From: Argopecten irradians | Lineage: Eukaryota; Mollusca; Bivalvia; Pectinida; Pectinidae | Direction of reading: 5' to 3' | Length of the DNA: 64,000 nucleotides | Assembly: GCF_041381155.1 (NCBI RefSeq) | Contig: NC_091143.1 | Location: 34,597,331 to 34,661,330 of the forward strand | Part shown: positions 50,341 through 62,913 of the stretch, one piece after another | Layout of the letters: every line of letters begins with the position of its first letter | Position numbering within the stretch: position 1 is the stretch's first letter | Made by a program: the position numbers and the translations under genes | Notes under the pieces: generated by a model | Database searches by the model: none | What the model saw: the letters and a program-made list of their open reading frames with translations, nothing else | Told to the model about the DNA's origin: nothing

Positions 50341-51089
50341 TCTATAAACTCTTCGTATCTTTTTTTTTTTTTTTTTTTCATAATATAGATTTTGAGGTCT
50401 AGCAATACCGTTTCATATTTACACAAATGTATTATGCGTTACGGTATTTTTTTCGGCTCACGTTTTATCCTACAGTATGTCTTCTTGGAATACAATCTGT
50501 CGATCATTATACTTTCCCGAGATCTTCATCGAGATGTGTGAGATAACCCTCTTCAAAATTACGTCATTTAACCAGGACAGTGTCAGACGTATATATTATC
50601 TTCTATGGAAAATCATTTGGTTCTGCTTTCTGCTGTCTCTAAAACAAAGTGGCCATAATTACCGAAGTGGCCATGGTCACTTTGAGCTCAAATGCAAACT
50701 GTACTTGTATTGCTAGTTTTGTTATCAAAAATATATTCATAACGTTTGTGGATAAAAAAGATCGGGATTAATCTATTAAGACGAGATAAAATTTATTAAT
50801 TACTTTTCTAATTCATTCTTTTTTTAATTTTTTTGCCGATCCAAATTTCGCGACTATCTCAATATCTATCAAAAATTAAATTTTTATTACTAGATCATTT
50901 CTGAAATAATGCATTGTAATGGAAGAAAAAAAAAACATCATTAATAAATTAAATATAGACAGTTATTAATTCATGGAGGTTTTCTTGATTTCGTGAAATG
51001 GTTGAGAAAGGATTTTTTGCAATACCCTGTTACAAAATCAGTGAAAACCTATTTATAACTAGCGACACTGATCACCATTTAATCGATTT

Positions 51090-51225
51090 GGACAGTGTAA
51101 CGCCCCATTAAATGCCAGGGATATTAAAGGATGTGACACGTTAAGTAGGTGGGGAAAGACTGAGTGCCCAGAGAAAACTCACTGTCCTACATGGAATTCA
51201 AACTCACGACCAAGGTGGAGAGCTG
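51090..51225 (-). mobile_element. tRNA-derived SINE, inverted copy 3
   Basis: Its reverse complement contains a B-box-like GAGTTTGAATTCC and then GTTTTCTCTGGGCACTC, CTTTCCCCACC and ACTTAACGTGTCACATCC. These align in order with the SINE at 1967-2170. The 5' head is diverged. Confidence 0.55.
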
Positions 51226-51512
51226 TTTCGTTCACATCGTTGTTGGATTTGATAGTCGGTTTTAAATCACTGATATTTCTAAACCAACAAACACATTCAA
51301 CAAGACTATTATCTATACAGTTTTTTATTTAGAAAGGAAAGATAACATTAAGGAAACAGAGGTAGAGAAAAATGTCGAAATAAGCAATGTATTGATATGA
51401 TGTACAGTCAATCTCGTTAACTCGAAAAAGTTTAAAAATTGATTAACCGAGAATTCGAATTATGCTACTGTAATTATAATGCAGACTCGGAAAAATGAAC
51501 AACATATTCATT

Positions 51513-51785
51513 CCCCTGGACCATCTCATAGTAAAACAGGTAGGCAGCTTAGAGGAAAAAATCCTAACCAATCACAGGCCAGCAAAAAATCCTTTGAAGG
51601 CTACAGAGAGAGTAACGCCAAGCTTCAAAGCCTCACAGTCAACAACAGTGTACCGTTAAACGGCCCTTTTGATGTACATCAAAGGACTAATTACCTGTTA
51701 TGTTCTGTTGCCTTCAGTTTTACTATGAGATAGTCCAGGGGTGTAGAGATCATATGTGATCGGAACCCCTGGAGTATCGAGGATG
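51513..51785. mobile_element. MITE family M9, copy 3 (left end truncated)
   Basis: The right terminus is intact (CCCTGGAGTATCGAGGATG). The left side starts within the inverted repeat at CCCCTGGACCATCTCATAG, so about 40 bp of the left terminus is missing. The interior is close to the 544-860 copy (CCAATCACAGGC, TTGATGTACATCAAA). Confidence 0.8.
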
Positions 51786-54700
51786 ATAGGTCCATCGCTT
51801 TACACGATCTCCCGTAAACGGGGTTCTTGTATTGACAATATCGTTACTATGACTAAACCAACGTCTGTCGCGATTTCAATTCAATCCGCTCTCAAGTTAG
51901 AATATGTTTGGGTGTTTTTTCATAACAATTTCCAGGAGAGTGAATGAAATAACCACAATCAATTCAAACATTATCAGACCTTTGTGCGTACCCTGTATTT
52001 TAGTCACATCTCAAGGTTTTGTTCCATTCTGTTTATAAACCAATTCACATTTAAAGCTATAAAATCGTTGAGTAAATTATGCATTACCCAACATCACGTT
52101 ATTAATTTGCCTCGAACAATCCGTAATACACAACACTCATAATTCATTCATGTATTGCGCTGTGCAATTTTCCAGACAGAACAAAATGTCATTAAATAAT
52201 ATAATTCTCCCTCAAGGATATCTGAAAATAACAAATGCCAAAAAGTCAAACGAAGAAAACATATTCGGTAATAGAAATGTTGCATTCGGAATTCATTAAC
52301 TTCATCCGTTTAACAATAGCGAATTCGTGCGTAAAATATGAAATGCATTTACTCTTCCTTGTATTAATGTATTAGTTTGATCGTGGAAAGTATTTCCTTT
52401 TTACCAAATACAGAGAGAATACAGGACTACCGATTAGGTGCAGAGTCCTAAGAGTTCGTTGGTATGCTTCTAGTCCTTTTGTAGCTCTAGCAATTTCCAT
52501 TCTCTGGCTGAGCAAAACCTGATGCTACATATGTATAATGAAAACTGCAGTCTGGTCTTAAGCATAGGGATTTTTTTCTAAATCACACTTTTTGTTTTTA
52601 ATACTGTATATTATATAACAAAAAATGTAAAGAAAGCTTAGTCTTGTTAGCTCGAACTAGTTTATCTCGAATATCATACTTAGTTCGAATTATTTTATTA
52701 CTTCATTTACATTTCACAGTATAAAAGTAAAGATACGTTTAATACTCCTACAACTTGAAGTATTATCATCATTCCGCCAATTCGAGTTAACGAAGTTGGT
52801 AGTATTTTATTCCAGCACGATTTAAACATAGTTAGATCTCGTTATCGTAACATTGGTAAGAATGTGGTAACATTTCGAGTCATGAGAGTATTTGACTTAA
52901 GTGACCTTCAGATTTGATTGGTATCGAATACTTCGAAAGGAACAGATTCGAGATTTGTATACAGAAGAAAATGAGATATCAATGATAAGCATAATGCTAT
53001 GATTTATGTCTTGGTTCTAATTACTGTCATCTACATGAGAATGAAATTCATGTTTCTGAAACGCAAATAAATTCCAGCAGGTGTTACATGTTATTGTATA
53101 AAGGGTATGATACTGTAAGTACAATTGGTCATAATACAGATGATAATTTCTCAATAACACCTCCCATTTCCTCATTGCTAAAAACAAAATCTGTTAAAAT
53201 TAAGAAAGAGTAAATGAACGTGCTTTCAACGGGCCAATTTTTTTCTATCTCAAAAATAAAATTTGTAGTATGGTATGAGGAATGAATGCACATTTTACAA
53301 CATCACATTGTCATTTTGGTGGCATGAGAGAATAAACAAGATTAATAATATATACATAAGATTTTATATAAACACAATCACAATCTCATTAAAATACTTT
53401 TTCTTAGAATCACTCTGTTTTGTATTGAGGATATGATAACATCCAATAAGGGGTCATATGCTGGTGACCTTTATATCACCAGTACTTCAGATCAATTTTT
53501 TTCCTAGTCTAGTTACTTCGATTGAAAAGGATTTTTTATCACATTATACATACACATTTATTAATGTTGTGCTCTTTTGGCGAGAAAATTAAGTATAACA
53601 TAAGTCTGGTTGCTCTTTCAAACTAGTTTGCCCCATGAAATTTCACTTCCAAGATTTTGGTAGTAGTAATTTGATTGGTCAATTCCAAAGGTCACCAGAA
53701 CGTGACCCCTAAATCAAAGTCTAAAATAACTCAATTATAAAAGAAAGAATTTGAAATATATCATACACATACTTTTTCTTGTTTGTTTGTTTATTTGAGT
53801 TTTACGGACCATCGACAGCCATGGTCATTTAGGGTCAAACTACACACAATATTACATACAAAACGTTACATATATAAAGAATATCGAATAGTATTGCCAA
53901 TTAGACATGAAACAAATATATTCTATGTAATGAACTTATTTCAATTCATTAGCTGATGTCAAACTGATTAACAAATTGAATTGGCCAGGGACTCGTTCCT
54001 TAACATAAAACATCACAGATTTTCAGGAAGGCTCCTTAATGTAAGATTATTTTTATTATTAACTTTTGTAATGCTTTCCTATGAGAAATTTGAAGTTTAG
54101 GAATAATAAGGAAGGAATGTGTGTGAAATTTGGCCCTTTGGTATCATGAAATGACTAAAAAGAAACAGAATTGCTATAACAAACGATAAAAGGGGAAAAA
54201 ATGTTTTAATAGGTTAAATGTGTATAACACAATAAAACTTCTCGTAAATGTTTTGCTGATATTTCTGTATATAACAGAAGAAGAAAACTAATTTTCAAGA
54301 AAGCAGATAATATTTTCAAAACAAAATGGAATACCGTTCATGAATGGAAAACAAAGTTATAATTTTGTGGTGCATTTTGAACACGATTGGCTGTGCTAGT
54401 GTAGGAATTTCATTCATCTATATAATTTAATGATCAACCATTCCTGTTCAGCTTCAACAAAATACTAAACAGAATGTTAATCGCCAGATAAAGTTTCGGA
54501 ATGCTACATAGGCTATACTTAATACTATTGATTTTGGATACAGTCCCATATGCAGACCCGACTGTGTAGTAGCTGAAACTACTATCATACCTGTTTAGAT
54601 CTGCCATTCAATGAATGGTGTTTAACTTCCAGTTGGCAATTCGCGGTGATTTATTTTTTCGAGTTTCCTTGGTTAGCGATGTCTTCATGTCGTTATGATT

Positions 54701-55682
54701 TCACGCACCAGAAATTTTAAGCAAATTTTAAACTTCGCGGGTAATCATTTTCAGGAATTATAATTGCTATCGATATCCGCGAAATTTAACCGCACGCGAA
54801 AAAAGAGTTAATGTATAGTACCATGTCATTAATGGAAACCGAATTACTTCTTAATGTTTGATTTATTAGTGAAATGTTAACAGAAACAGGGGGAGAGAGT
54901 GGTTGAGGTTCACACATCAGCAAGTACGCAAGTGCCAACAATCTATTATAAATAATTAACAATAATGTATTGTTACGTTCGCTATTTCCGTAAACGTCGT
55001 GTGTTTTGTTATTGTTGTCAGCTGTTGATTATTCCGAAATAACGTCAATGGACCAGTCACTAAGGTTTATATTTGCTCAATCACCCCTGAAATTCCATAA
55101 TGAACTAATCAAGTCTTGGAATCAGAAGAGTTCAAGTGTATCCTTAGGGGAGAAAAAGTGAGACCGAATTTGTTCAGCTAGACTGGTCACTCTCCTGGTC
55201 GTAAAGCTGACAATGAAGTGTCATATTTCAAAAATCGTTTCTGAGACACACCCTGGCGTATCCAGGGGAGTGGGTCCGTCCGCCATTTTTCTTTTGCTCT
55301 GCACTATCAGCTTTATTATTCTGAGGCGATACAATGTAAGTCTTCCGTCTCCGTTAACTCGTGGTCACAACCCCTGCTGTATGTGCTGTCTAGTGCAAAA
55401 ACTAAAAGACCAAAAAAGGGATAACGCACGTGACAACTACTGCCTCCATTCGGATTTTTACTGTATGCAGTATGTTACGTAGAATTCGAATGCATGCATA
55501 ACTTATGCCGCGTTCGAATTGTGTGCATGCCACATATTAAACCAAGAACAGGTATCTCGTGTGCATCATACTCCTGCCATTTTCCCGCGTTTTCAGAAAA
55601 ACGTAGCAACCGCAGCTCCTTCAACTGAAAATATACGGATGAAAATTACGCACGGGCTGTGAACACAGTTTGAGAAGTCAGA
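51786..55682. other. Intergenic region between M9 copy 3 and the FReD gene
   Basis: AT-rich, with no supportable gene. It holds the TA-flanked MITE (53447-53711), a CG-containing GCGAAATTT repeat (about 54640-54810) and a copy of the 75-bp fold-back repeat (55082-55150). A plus-strand 89-codon frame at 55213 begins in a stretch weakly resembling the M9 right end and shows no family features. Confidence 0.6.
53447..53711. mobile_element. TA-flanked MITE (family G), copy 2, inverted
   Basis: The ends are TAAGGGGTCATATGCTGGTGA and TCACCAGAACGTGACCCCTA. The block TTTGATTGGTCAATTCCAAAGG is the reverse complement of the subterminal block of the copy at 6131-6391. Both copies are about 260 bp. Confidence 0.75.
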
Positions 55683-55688
55683 TTTATT
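55683..55688 (-). terminator. Candidate polyadenylation signal for the FReD gene
   Basis: AATAAA on the minus strand (TTTATT on plus), 16 nt after the TGA at 55705-55707. This is unusually close to the stop codon, so it may not be the main site. Confidence 0.35.
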
Positions 55689-55704
55689 CAGCATAGTTGA
55701 CCAA

Positions 55705-56351
55705 TCAAGTCGCTCTTCTGACCTTCATCTCGACCTTGCGGAGGGAGTAGTCTTCGGATTCCTTTAGGGTATACCAGACGATCCCATCACTGAATGCGGA
55801 TTGGGAGTGAGAGTACCATCCCGTACGGTATATACCATTAAGGTTACTTAGGTAACAGGTATTGAACCACCAACCTGCCTTGTTCTCAGCCGCACAATTT
55901 CGCATGTTCAGGTCATTATCGACATCCTCCGTGCTGAATTTAATGCCATTGTGGTAGCTCAATGAATCTCCAGCGTTTCCATAGTAATCTCCGACATGTA
56001 ATGTGAAATCCCGTTCCTGTCCGTCAAGTCGAAATCCTTCGTATTCCGCGAACGCCTGTTTACCTTCCCAATCCCACATATCAATCCGCAGAATATAGTT
56101 CCGTTGCTGCGTAAGACGGTGAATCACCTCGTTCCCAATCCAATGTTCGTCGTAAAGATTTCCAAAGCCATATTTGTATTCTATCCACCTGCGGTTAAAG
56201 TTGATAAGTCCGTCTGACCGCCGTTGTATCACAGTGTAGGCAGTATTGTTAACAAATTGGCAGTAAATATCGTCCTGAAAAGCAGAAGTTTGTGGTTTGA
56301 TTTGATACACACCGCTGACGTCATATCCAAGTTCTTTGAGGTCATGGCAAT
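55705..56351 (-). CDS. Fibrinogen-related domain (FReD) protein, terminal exon, 5'-partial
   Basis: FReD proteins (FREP/ficolin/tachylectin-like) are mostly secreted lectins that bind acetylated or sugar ligands in invertebrate immunity. The exon opens after a TGTTTTGCAG acceptor (minus strand) and runs about 214 codons to TGA, covering an essentially complete fibrinogen C-terminal domain. Numbering from the first cysteine: CHDLKELGYDVSGVYQI at the start, Cys30 in IYCQF, calcium-loop residues DVDND at 142-146, Cys152, then GWWFNTCYLSNLNG with Cys165, and a closing YSLRKVEMKVRR. The four cysteines fit the two canonical disulfides. Exons for a signal peptide or coiled coil should lie at higher coordinates, but none could be identified with confidence within the 7.6 kb to the window edge. 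There are no internal stops or frameshifts. It is unclear whether the gene is complete and expressed. Confidence 0.9.
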
Positions 56352-58765
56352 CTGCAAAACATTGAAAATGAAATTTGAAAATAAAAATTAAACTCCCAAC
56401 AAGATCTTAAAACAAGTTGTCCTATGTAATGTCATATTAAAGTGAATAGTCGGGCAAAGAAAACCAGTCTAAATGCGTTCATTGGCCTTCCAAAAGTTCT
56501 CACATATTAATACGACGGTCAAGTTCTGCTTACGTTTCCCAGTTCTGACCATTGGAAAAAAGAAAGTTGAAAGCATTGAAAGCGAGGCTGCGTGGAAATG
56601 TAACCACGGACATAGTCAGCCGGGAGGACGTTTTAGGATTCCTACACTTTAAATTAATTTCTTCGTACGCAGACAATTTTTGAGGAGAGATTTTATTTTT
56701 CTATTTCATAAGAAATTATACTGGATACATTCACACCATTTTTACCGACTTTAGCTATCCTTGCCCGACTGTTCACTTTAATAAATTCATCCTTTGACGT
56801 CAGGTTTAGTGAAAAAGGTGGGAATCATTGGAGAAAAACCATCGATCATTTAATCACCGGAGTGTATCATAAAATAACAATATACTACAAGAGAATATCG
56901 ACATTTCAGCTAAATACCAGTCTTAATCAATAAATCACTAGCAAGAAAAAGATGGATGAACAAAATATGCCCTTCTTTACAACAGCGTTTTGCCGCAGTC
57001 ATTATAGTTCTACTTAAACAAAAATAAAAACGGAAGCTAAAACCAAAGAGCATGGAGTAATTGCATGCAAAAGAAAATAAACCAGTTCCGGAGAAGTGGA
57101 GTACTTTTATTCTTCGTTGAATATATTCATCATATGACTTCATCACTATGAAACAAGTCGTAACTCTGAAACTATCATCAGTTGTAACAATTGTAGAATG
57201 ATAATTGTGTTACGGCTGCTAGTATAGTTATAGTTCAAATGTAATCAAAAAACATGCCACAAGTTATACATGTACGAGCAATTTATTCCAATAATTTGTG
57301 TCCCTCAAAAGCAAACATCCATGGTGAGTCTTAAAATGCTGAAATATCTACCGACATTAATTACAGTTCTTGAAAAGGTTAAAAATATATGTGTACTAAG
57401 ACAGCTGGGTCTTTTTAAGCAATATTTTCGCATTATACAAACAGCTAGAAGTCGTGTAAAACACATTTATTCTAATCAAGAGTGTCCGTGCGAAGCGGGA
57501 ACAACAAATTGAAAGATTTATTGTTCATCTACTGTGTCATTCAAACAAAGATTTCACAGTCCACCACAATTACCAGACGACACTTTGTGACTAGTTTGCT
57601 TTCTTTTGCATATCTTCGAACGACGTCTTGCTTAGGTGCCAATATATCCCTTATCAACACGCTAGTTCGCAAAGGTGATGGACTACTTAAATAAGACATA
57701 CTTATCTCGTCAATAAAATCCCTATAATTGAGTTCGTTTGTTATACATGTATGTACCAGAGACAGTGTCTGTAATTGGATTATATCAATATTCCCATAGC
57801 GAAAAACAAATTTGTTGAACTTTGTCCCGTTGACTTTTGCACTAAAATAAACACTGTTCCACAATTACCATTATCAAACATACTGACATATTTAAAAAAT
57901 GCCCTTGATTAACCTTTCACCTTTAACCGCAACCAAAACAACCGAGATCAGACGCACTGACCTCGTAACTGATCTCTACAATTCTTTGACCTTTGACCTG
58001 ATCATCAATATGAACGTCATCAGATGGAACGAAAGCACGAGACAAATGATAAATAATCGATAAAGCCGTGAGCCATTTGTCGTTAGCCAGAGTGATTAAA
58101 GCCGTCTGCCATAGTTATTCCTGGTTTGTATCAATTAATGACGGAAAACATTCAATAACATCTGTAATGTAGTCTAGAACACGACGAAACTACAACAACC
58201 ATGGTATGAAGTCGACCGGTTTGGTATTTTGCTGGCGGTATTGCCGTTTTATTTTTAATTTCGTTTAACAAACAAACTTCATTAATTAAAGCACTTGGTG
58301 ACTGATCGCCAATTCCCATTGGGAATAGCGTTCTCAGATGTAGTTGAAAAGCAATTAAGTGCATCGTTACACTATCTGTCCACCAGTGGTTTTTTAACAT
58401 TATGGCATAGTTTTTAAATCTTTAAACAAATAAGGACTAATTAAAAGCAAGAGAAGATTAAACGTTTCAAGTTGTGATGGCCACTCACATCGTTCATTCC
58501 ACCAAATTTGCTAAAATCACCAGTTGCTATTTATATTCACTTAATAAACTACCAAGCATAATTAAGGGAACGGTGTACAACTTTTGCCTTTCACTACACT
58601 GGCTATGATATCGGTTCTTTTTCAGTCCATTGAATCCCATTCATTTTCCAACACGTTTTCTACAGTTCTTCAAAGGCTTTAATTTTGGTACATATAGTAA
58701 ACAAATGCTTTGCACGTATATCAATGTTATTTGTGATAATTTAAGTTTCTTTAATTACAGTTAAT
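56352..58765. other. Region upstream of the FReD exon (probable intron or 5' flank)
   Basis: It should contain the FReD 5' exons if the gene is complete. Minus-strand open frames at 56910-57146, 57541-57864 and 58152-58400 have no recognisable signal peptide, coiled coil or domain. Nothing else was supported here. Confidence 0.4.
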
Positions 58766-58886
58766 ATCATCATCATCATCATCATCAATATCAATCATCA
58801 TCATCATCATCATCATCATATCATCATCATCATTATCCATCATCACCACCACATCATCATCACACACCACCACATCACACAATCAA

Positions 58887-58934
<48 letters not shown>

Positions 58935-59001
58935 TATTACCACCATCATCGTCATCATCATCATCATCATCATCATCACCATTATCATCATTATCATCAT
59001 A
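58766..59001 (+). repeat. (ATC)n microsatellite, about 235 bp
   Basis: Long ATC/CAT trinucleotide runs with occasional CAC interruptions and short deletions. Confidence 0.95.
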
Positions 59002-60342
59002 ATCTGTAAATATTATTTTCAAGGCGACTTAATTTCGCGTTTTCACACCAAATGACTTTTAATGGCGATTTAATTTTTGCAGTTATTTGGTTATACTTTT
59101 TTTAATTGGAATTCCTCGGATGTAAAACATTACCTCGAATAAGTGTAAGAATGTGTAAGAAAATCAATTACGCCCTAAGTATGCATTAGAAAATGAAAGT
59201 TGTTGAAATGTTGAACTACCATGGTTGTATTTTAAGAAATTGAATGTAACCATTTCTCCGTGGAGACGGACATGTCACAACATCGATGAACTGATACTTT
59301 TTCGAGGGATAATGGCCTCGATGGCTAAAATATGAAAATAGTCTCTTAGTTTCAAAATGGATGCCCTTGTGTCACATTCGAGACCAAAATATGACAGTTA
59401 CATCCGAGGTGTTCCTATTGTACTTCACTCGCGATCAAAACAATTTCGCGACGATTAAATTTCGAGGTGTTTTATCGCTACGCAAAAAAAATCAAGAATT
59501 TACAGTAAATTACAGCATTTCTGTTAGGAATCAGTGCACTATGTTTTTGTTATGTAATATACTAACCAGTTACAATAGACTAAGCAGAATACACCCGTCT
59601 CCGTCTATAAAACCACTTCAGTTCCTTCAGCGATTGTGTCGAAACCAAATGTCTTTAAACTTTCCTAAAACCAAACTGTTACCATGGAAAACTTCAAAAC
59701 TTTGCAAAATAATATCAAGCAAATCAAAAGCAACATAGAGCTAAAAACGTGACCCTAGTAATCCCTTGTATTTCTCAGTGGTTTTGATCTTTTGTTATCT
59801 CGATTTACGTAAATATCCTAAAACGATATTTGCCTTAGAATTACATTTCACCTTGGAATTTCTACAGAAACTTGTTTCTTTCTGTAACAACTGTTTGTGA
59901 AATTTATTCTCTCTTGTCACATAATTTGCTGTTCCAACTGCCCTTTCATTCTCCGCTAGCATCTATTTTGTTTCTTTAATTTTATTACTCTTCGTTGTGT
60001 TTTGACTGTTTGAATATCGATTTGCAATAATTATTCTCCCAATGAACAGATATCCAACCATTAAAAGACACACACGGATTCAACCATGCTTTTATGACGA
60101 ATTTAATCCCAGAAATCGATACAATGCCTCCTATGCTGCATAAATAATGGAATTATTTTAAGATGAAAAAAATATATTAGCCATGCTGGATTTGCTGTTC
60201 AGTTTACAAAATAATAAAATAGGCATTGTATTACCGATAAAACAAAGACAAACCTTCCAATAAATATATAAATGTTACAGCAACACATTTACCTTTCTCA
60301 AAACAATTCATCAATATCAATGGAATGCGCTATCGGGGATTG
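59002..60342. other. AT-rich stretch without a supported gene
   Basis: Short CG-containing GCGATTTAATT-type repeat traces occur near 59025-59075 and 59430-59470. A 125-codon open frame at 59361-59738 shows no family features. Nothing further was recognised. Confidence 0.5.
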
Positions 60343-60525
60343 TTGAAGATGCTCCAACACTGACGAATGGTAATTCGTTTTTCTATCAAAAACAGGATCA
60401 GACGAATCAGTCTTTTTCTTCAGTTACAAAAGTTATTTACTTTACACCATTACCATCATTGAAAAGTTTGAGCGTCTTATTTCATTTCAAGATTAAAGCA
60501 TAAAAAGACAATATTTTGGGACATC
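60343..60525 (+). mobile_element. TTAA MITE (family T), truncated copy 8
   Basis: It begins TTGAAGATGCTCCAACACTG and follows the family interior (CAGGATCAGACGA, CAGTTACAAAAGTTATTTAC, ATTGAAAAGTTTGAGC), then loses similarity after about 180 bp. The right half and right terminus are missing. Confidence 0.75.
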
Positions 60526-60893
60526 TTAACCACTTGATCACCGGTCAAGTGTCAGTAAATGCTCATCTTAAAAGACAAGGTATATTGCTGGTGATGAGGG
60601 GTGTCTCAATCATATACGTTTCCTTAATTACATTAAATCCCATTATGTTTGGGGTGAAAAAATATCGTCATAAAGTACCAAAGTTTGCTGAATAGTAGAG
60701 CATATATATCCTTATGAAAATATCCACTAATAAAAAATGCCCAACATAACCATGTTTTTCAAAAACAATAGAAAATCTCTCTTCGGAGAGGGGGGAGGGG
60801 AATCCGTAGTTCCGCCCCAGAGCCAAAACAATCTAATATTCATGCGTAGGCACATAAAAAGTGGAATTTTACTAACAAATTTCAACATCATGC

Positions 60894-61175
60894 ATGGCGA
60901 ACGCATTAAAGACTCGCCAAATACGTGTCAGCGAACACGCATATGTCCGTTGGAACATGGTGAAGAATGAGACCAATTCTTCAAACAACGACAATTTCGC
61001 GGTCAAGTTGCTCGATCGCGATCGACTTCACGTTGCGAAGCAACGCATTCTACGCGTGGACCTACATTATAAGGAGTTTCTATATAAAACTATACTAAAA
61101 CTATTCAAAAAGTTTTTGTTCTTGAATGGAAAGCAAGCAATTAACAAAATTATAATTACAAGGGGTATTTGCTGA
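60894..61175 (+). CDS. Hypothetical ORF with a CpG-rich 5' half (possible exon), uncertain
   Basis: A 93-codon frame starting MANALKTRQIRVSEHAYVRW. The first 60 codons are CpG-rich and coding-like, with a charged segment DNFAVKLLDRDRLHVAKQRI. The C-terminal third turns AT-rich and Lys/Ile-rich like the flanking DNA, so a splice site may end the real exon earlier. No domain is recognised with confidence. It could be an isolated exon, a gene fragment or chance. Confidence 0.25.
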   Translation: MANALKTRQIRVSEHAYVRWNMVKNETNSSNNDNFAVKLLDRDRLHVAKQRILRVDLHYKEFLYKTILKLFKKFLFLNGKQAINKIIITRGIC

Positions 61176-62565
61176 TCTTATGTATTTTGTAATAAAGATT
61201 TATAGATGCCTATAGGGCCTAATCTATCATTATTGAAAACTTTTGCTTGTTTGCTTAAAACTGCCCCCTCTCTCGGCCATGCTTGTTTTGTTTACTTTAC
61301 GGGTATCGAACATATACATATACACGAGGTATTTTTGACTATGCAAATCAACCTGTTCTATTTTAAGAATTATTTACTAATTGATTATTGTGTAATTAGC
61401 TTCATTGGAAAGAAACCAAATGAAGAACCTTTCATAAGGGATTTTAATGTATATTTTAGCCAAGTTTGGTGAAAGCATAATGGGACTTAAACTAAACAAA
61501 CGAATTACACTTCTGTAATACTCGCAACAGTTTTCTTAAGAAATCTGCCATTTAATGTAACACCATAGTAATTATCTCTGTGCTCCAAACGTTTAGTCAA
61601 TTAACTTTTTCAATCAATTTGATAACACTGTTTTTTCTGTTTCCGACAAGAAGGTGTCAGACAATTATTTTTCCCATCAACTGTTCGCGAGTTCCCCGAG
61701 AGAGTGATCGATGATACTTCCTAGGGCTATGGCAGTTGAGTGTGGCACATAATTTTCTTATAAGAAAATGAAAAAACGCTGAAGAACACACTAGCTTAGC
61801 CTGAAAAACGTTATCGGTTGATCATATTTCAAATGCATTTACTAAATAGAACAAGTCGGTCGAACGACGAAAGACTGGGAGGATAGTCTCGCACATTCAA
61901 TAATCAGCACTTTCCTGTGATTCTGAGATGATTGCGTGCAATAAAACATTTGCTGCGTTTTTTACGATTTTACGATCGCTGATAGAGAATTGAATTTCAG
62001 CAAAACTGTGCGGGCGCAACAAGTACAAGGTGTAATACTGAATTATTGGGCTTGAAATATGTTTCTTGGCTATGTCTCCTCAATGTGTAAAATTACGTTT
62101 GACACCCGTAAATTCATATGACAAATACATCTAAAATTTAATTTCACTATTTAATAATTGGCTTTTCAAAGCATTTCACAGGTCATAAAAAGGACTATAA
62201 GGAAAGGACAATGTGTTCTAAAAGAACGAGCGTCTTTCGTTTCATATGTAATAAAACTGCTATAGAAATGTAAGAAAATTTTAATTACTAACTGATCATA
62301 TTTGAACAAAATAACGGTAAACTTAAAATCCCGAAATGATTAGAATATCCGAAGTTTCTTAAAGTTAAAAGAATGTTGGTGAACTGGGTCTTATAGTAAT
62401 AGGATATATTTACCTAATAATCTTAAACGCCAATGCTCATTTCATTCAGATATCATTTGCCCCTGTTTGAATTATAGATATTTTGTGTGTCTATATGTCA
62501 GTCCTTAGGTCTACCTTTTATTGTTAAAAATACTCCCAAACACCAAAACTCATTTCATTCAGATA

Positions 62566-62913
62566 TTAAACATGCTCCACCGCCGACAAAGCATAAACGA
62601 TAATTATTATTTGAACAATGACATGTGTTTAATCGTGTATGAATATGTACAATTTATAATGGTTTTGGAACATGCGTAACCAGTGCTTCATTTCATATTG
62701 GACATAGTGCCATATTTTTTGCCAGATATTTTTCGGGACGCAATTATTCATTTTTAATATTTTTATCACGAAGTAAAATAAGAAGCTGAAACCTTTCAAT
62801 GATGGTAATGGTGTAAAGTAAGTAACTTTTGTAGCTAAAGAAAAATTCTAATTCGTCTGCTCCTGTTTTTTGATAGAGAAAAAAAACATTTGTCAAGGGT
62901 GGGGCATCTTTAA
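62566..62913 (-). mobile_element. TTAA MITE (family T), copy 9
   Basis: It begins TTAAACATGCTCCACCGCCG and ends GTCAAGGGTGGGGCATCTTTAA, with TTAA retained at both ends. The interior is collinear with 39083-39446. Confidence 0.85.

Noticed and set aside
57541..57864. Minus-strand 107-codon frame as an upstream FReD exon
   Set aside because: No signal peptide, coiled coil or matching donor site was seen; composition is like the flanking DNA.
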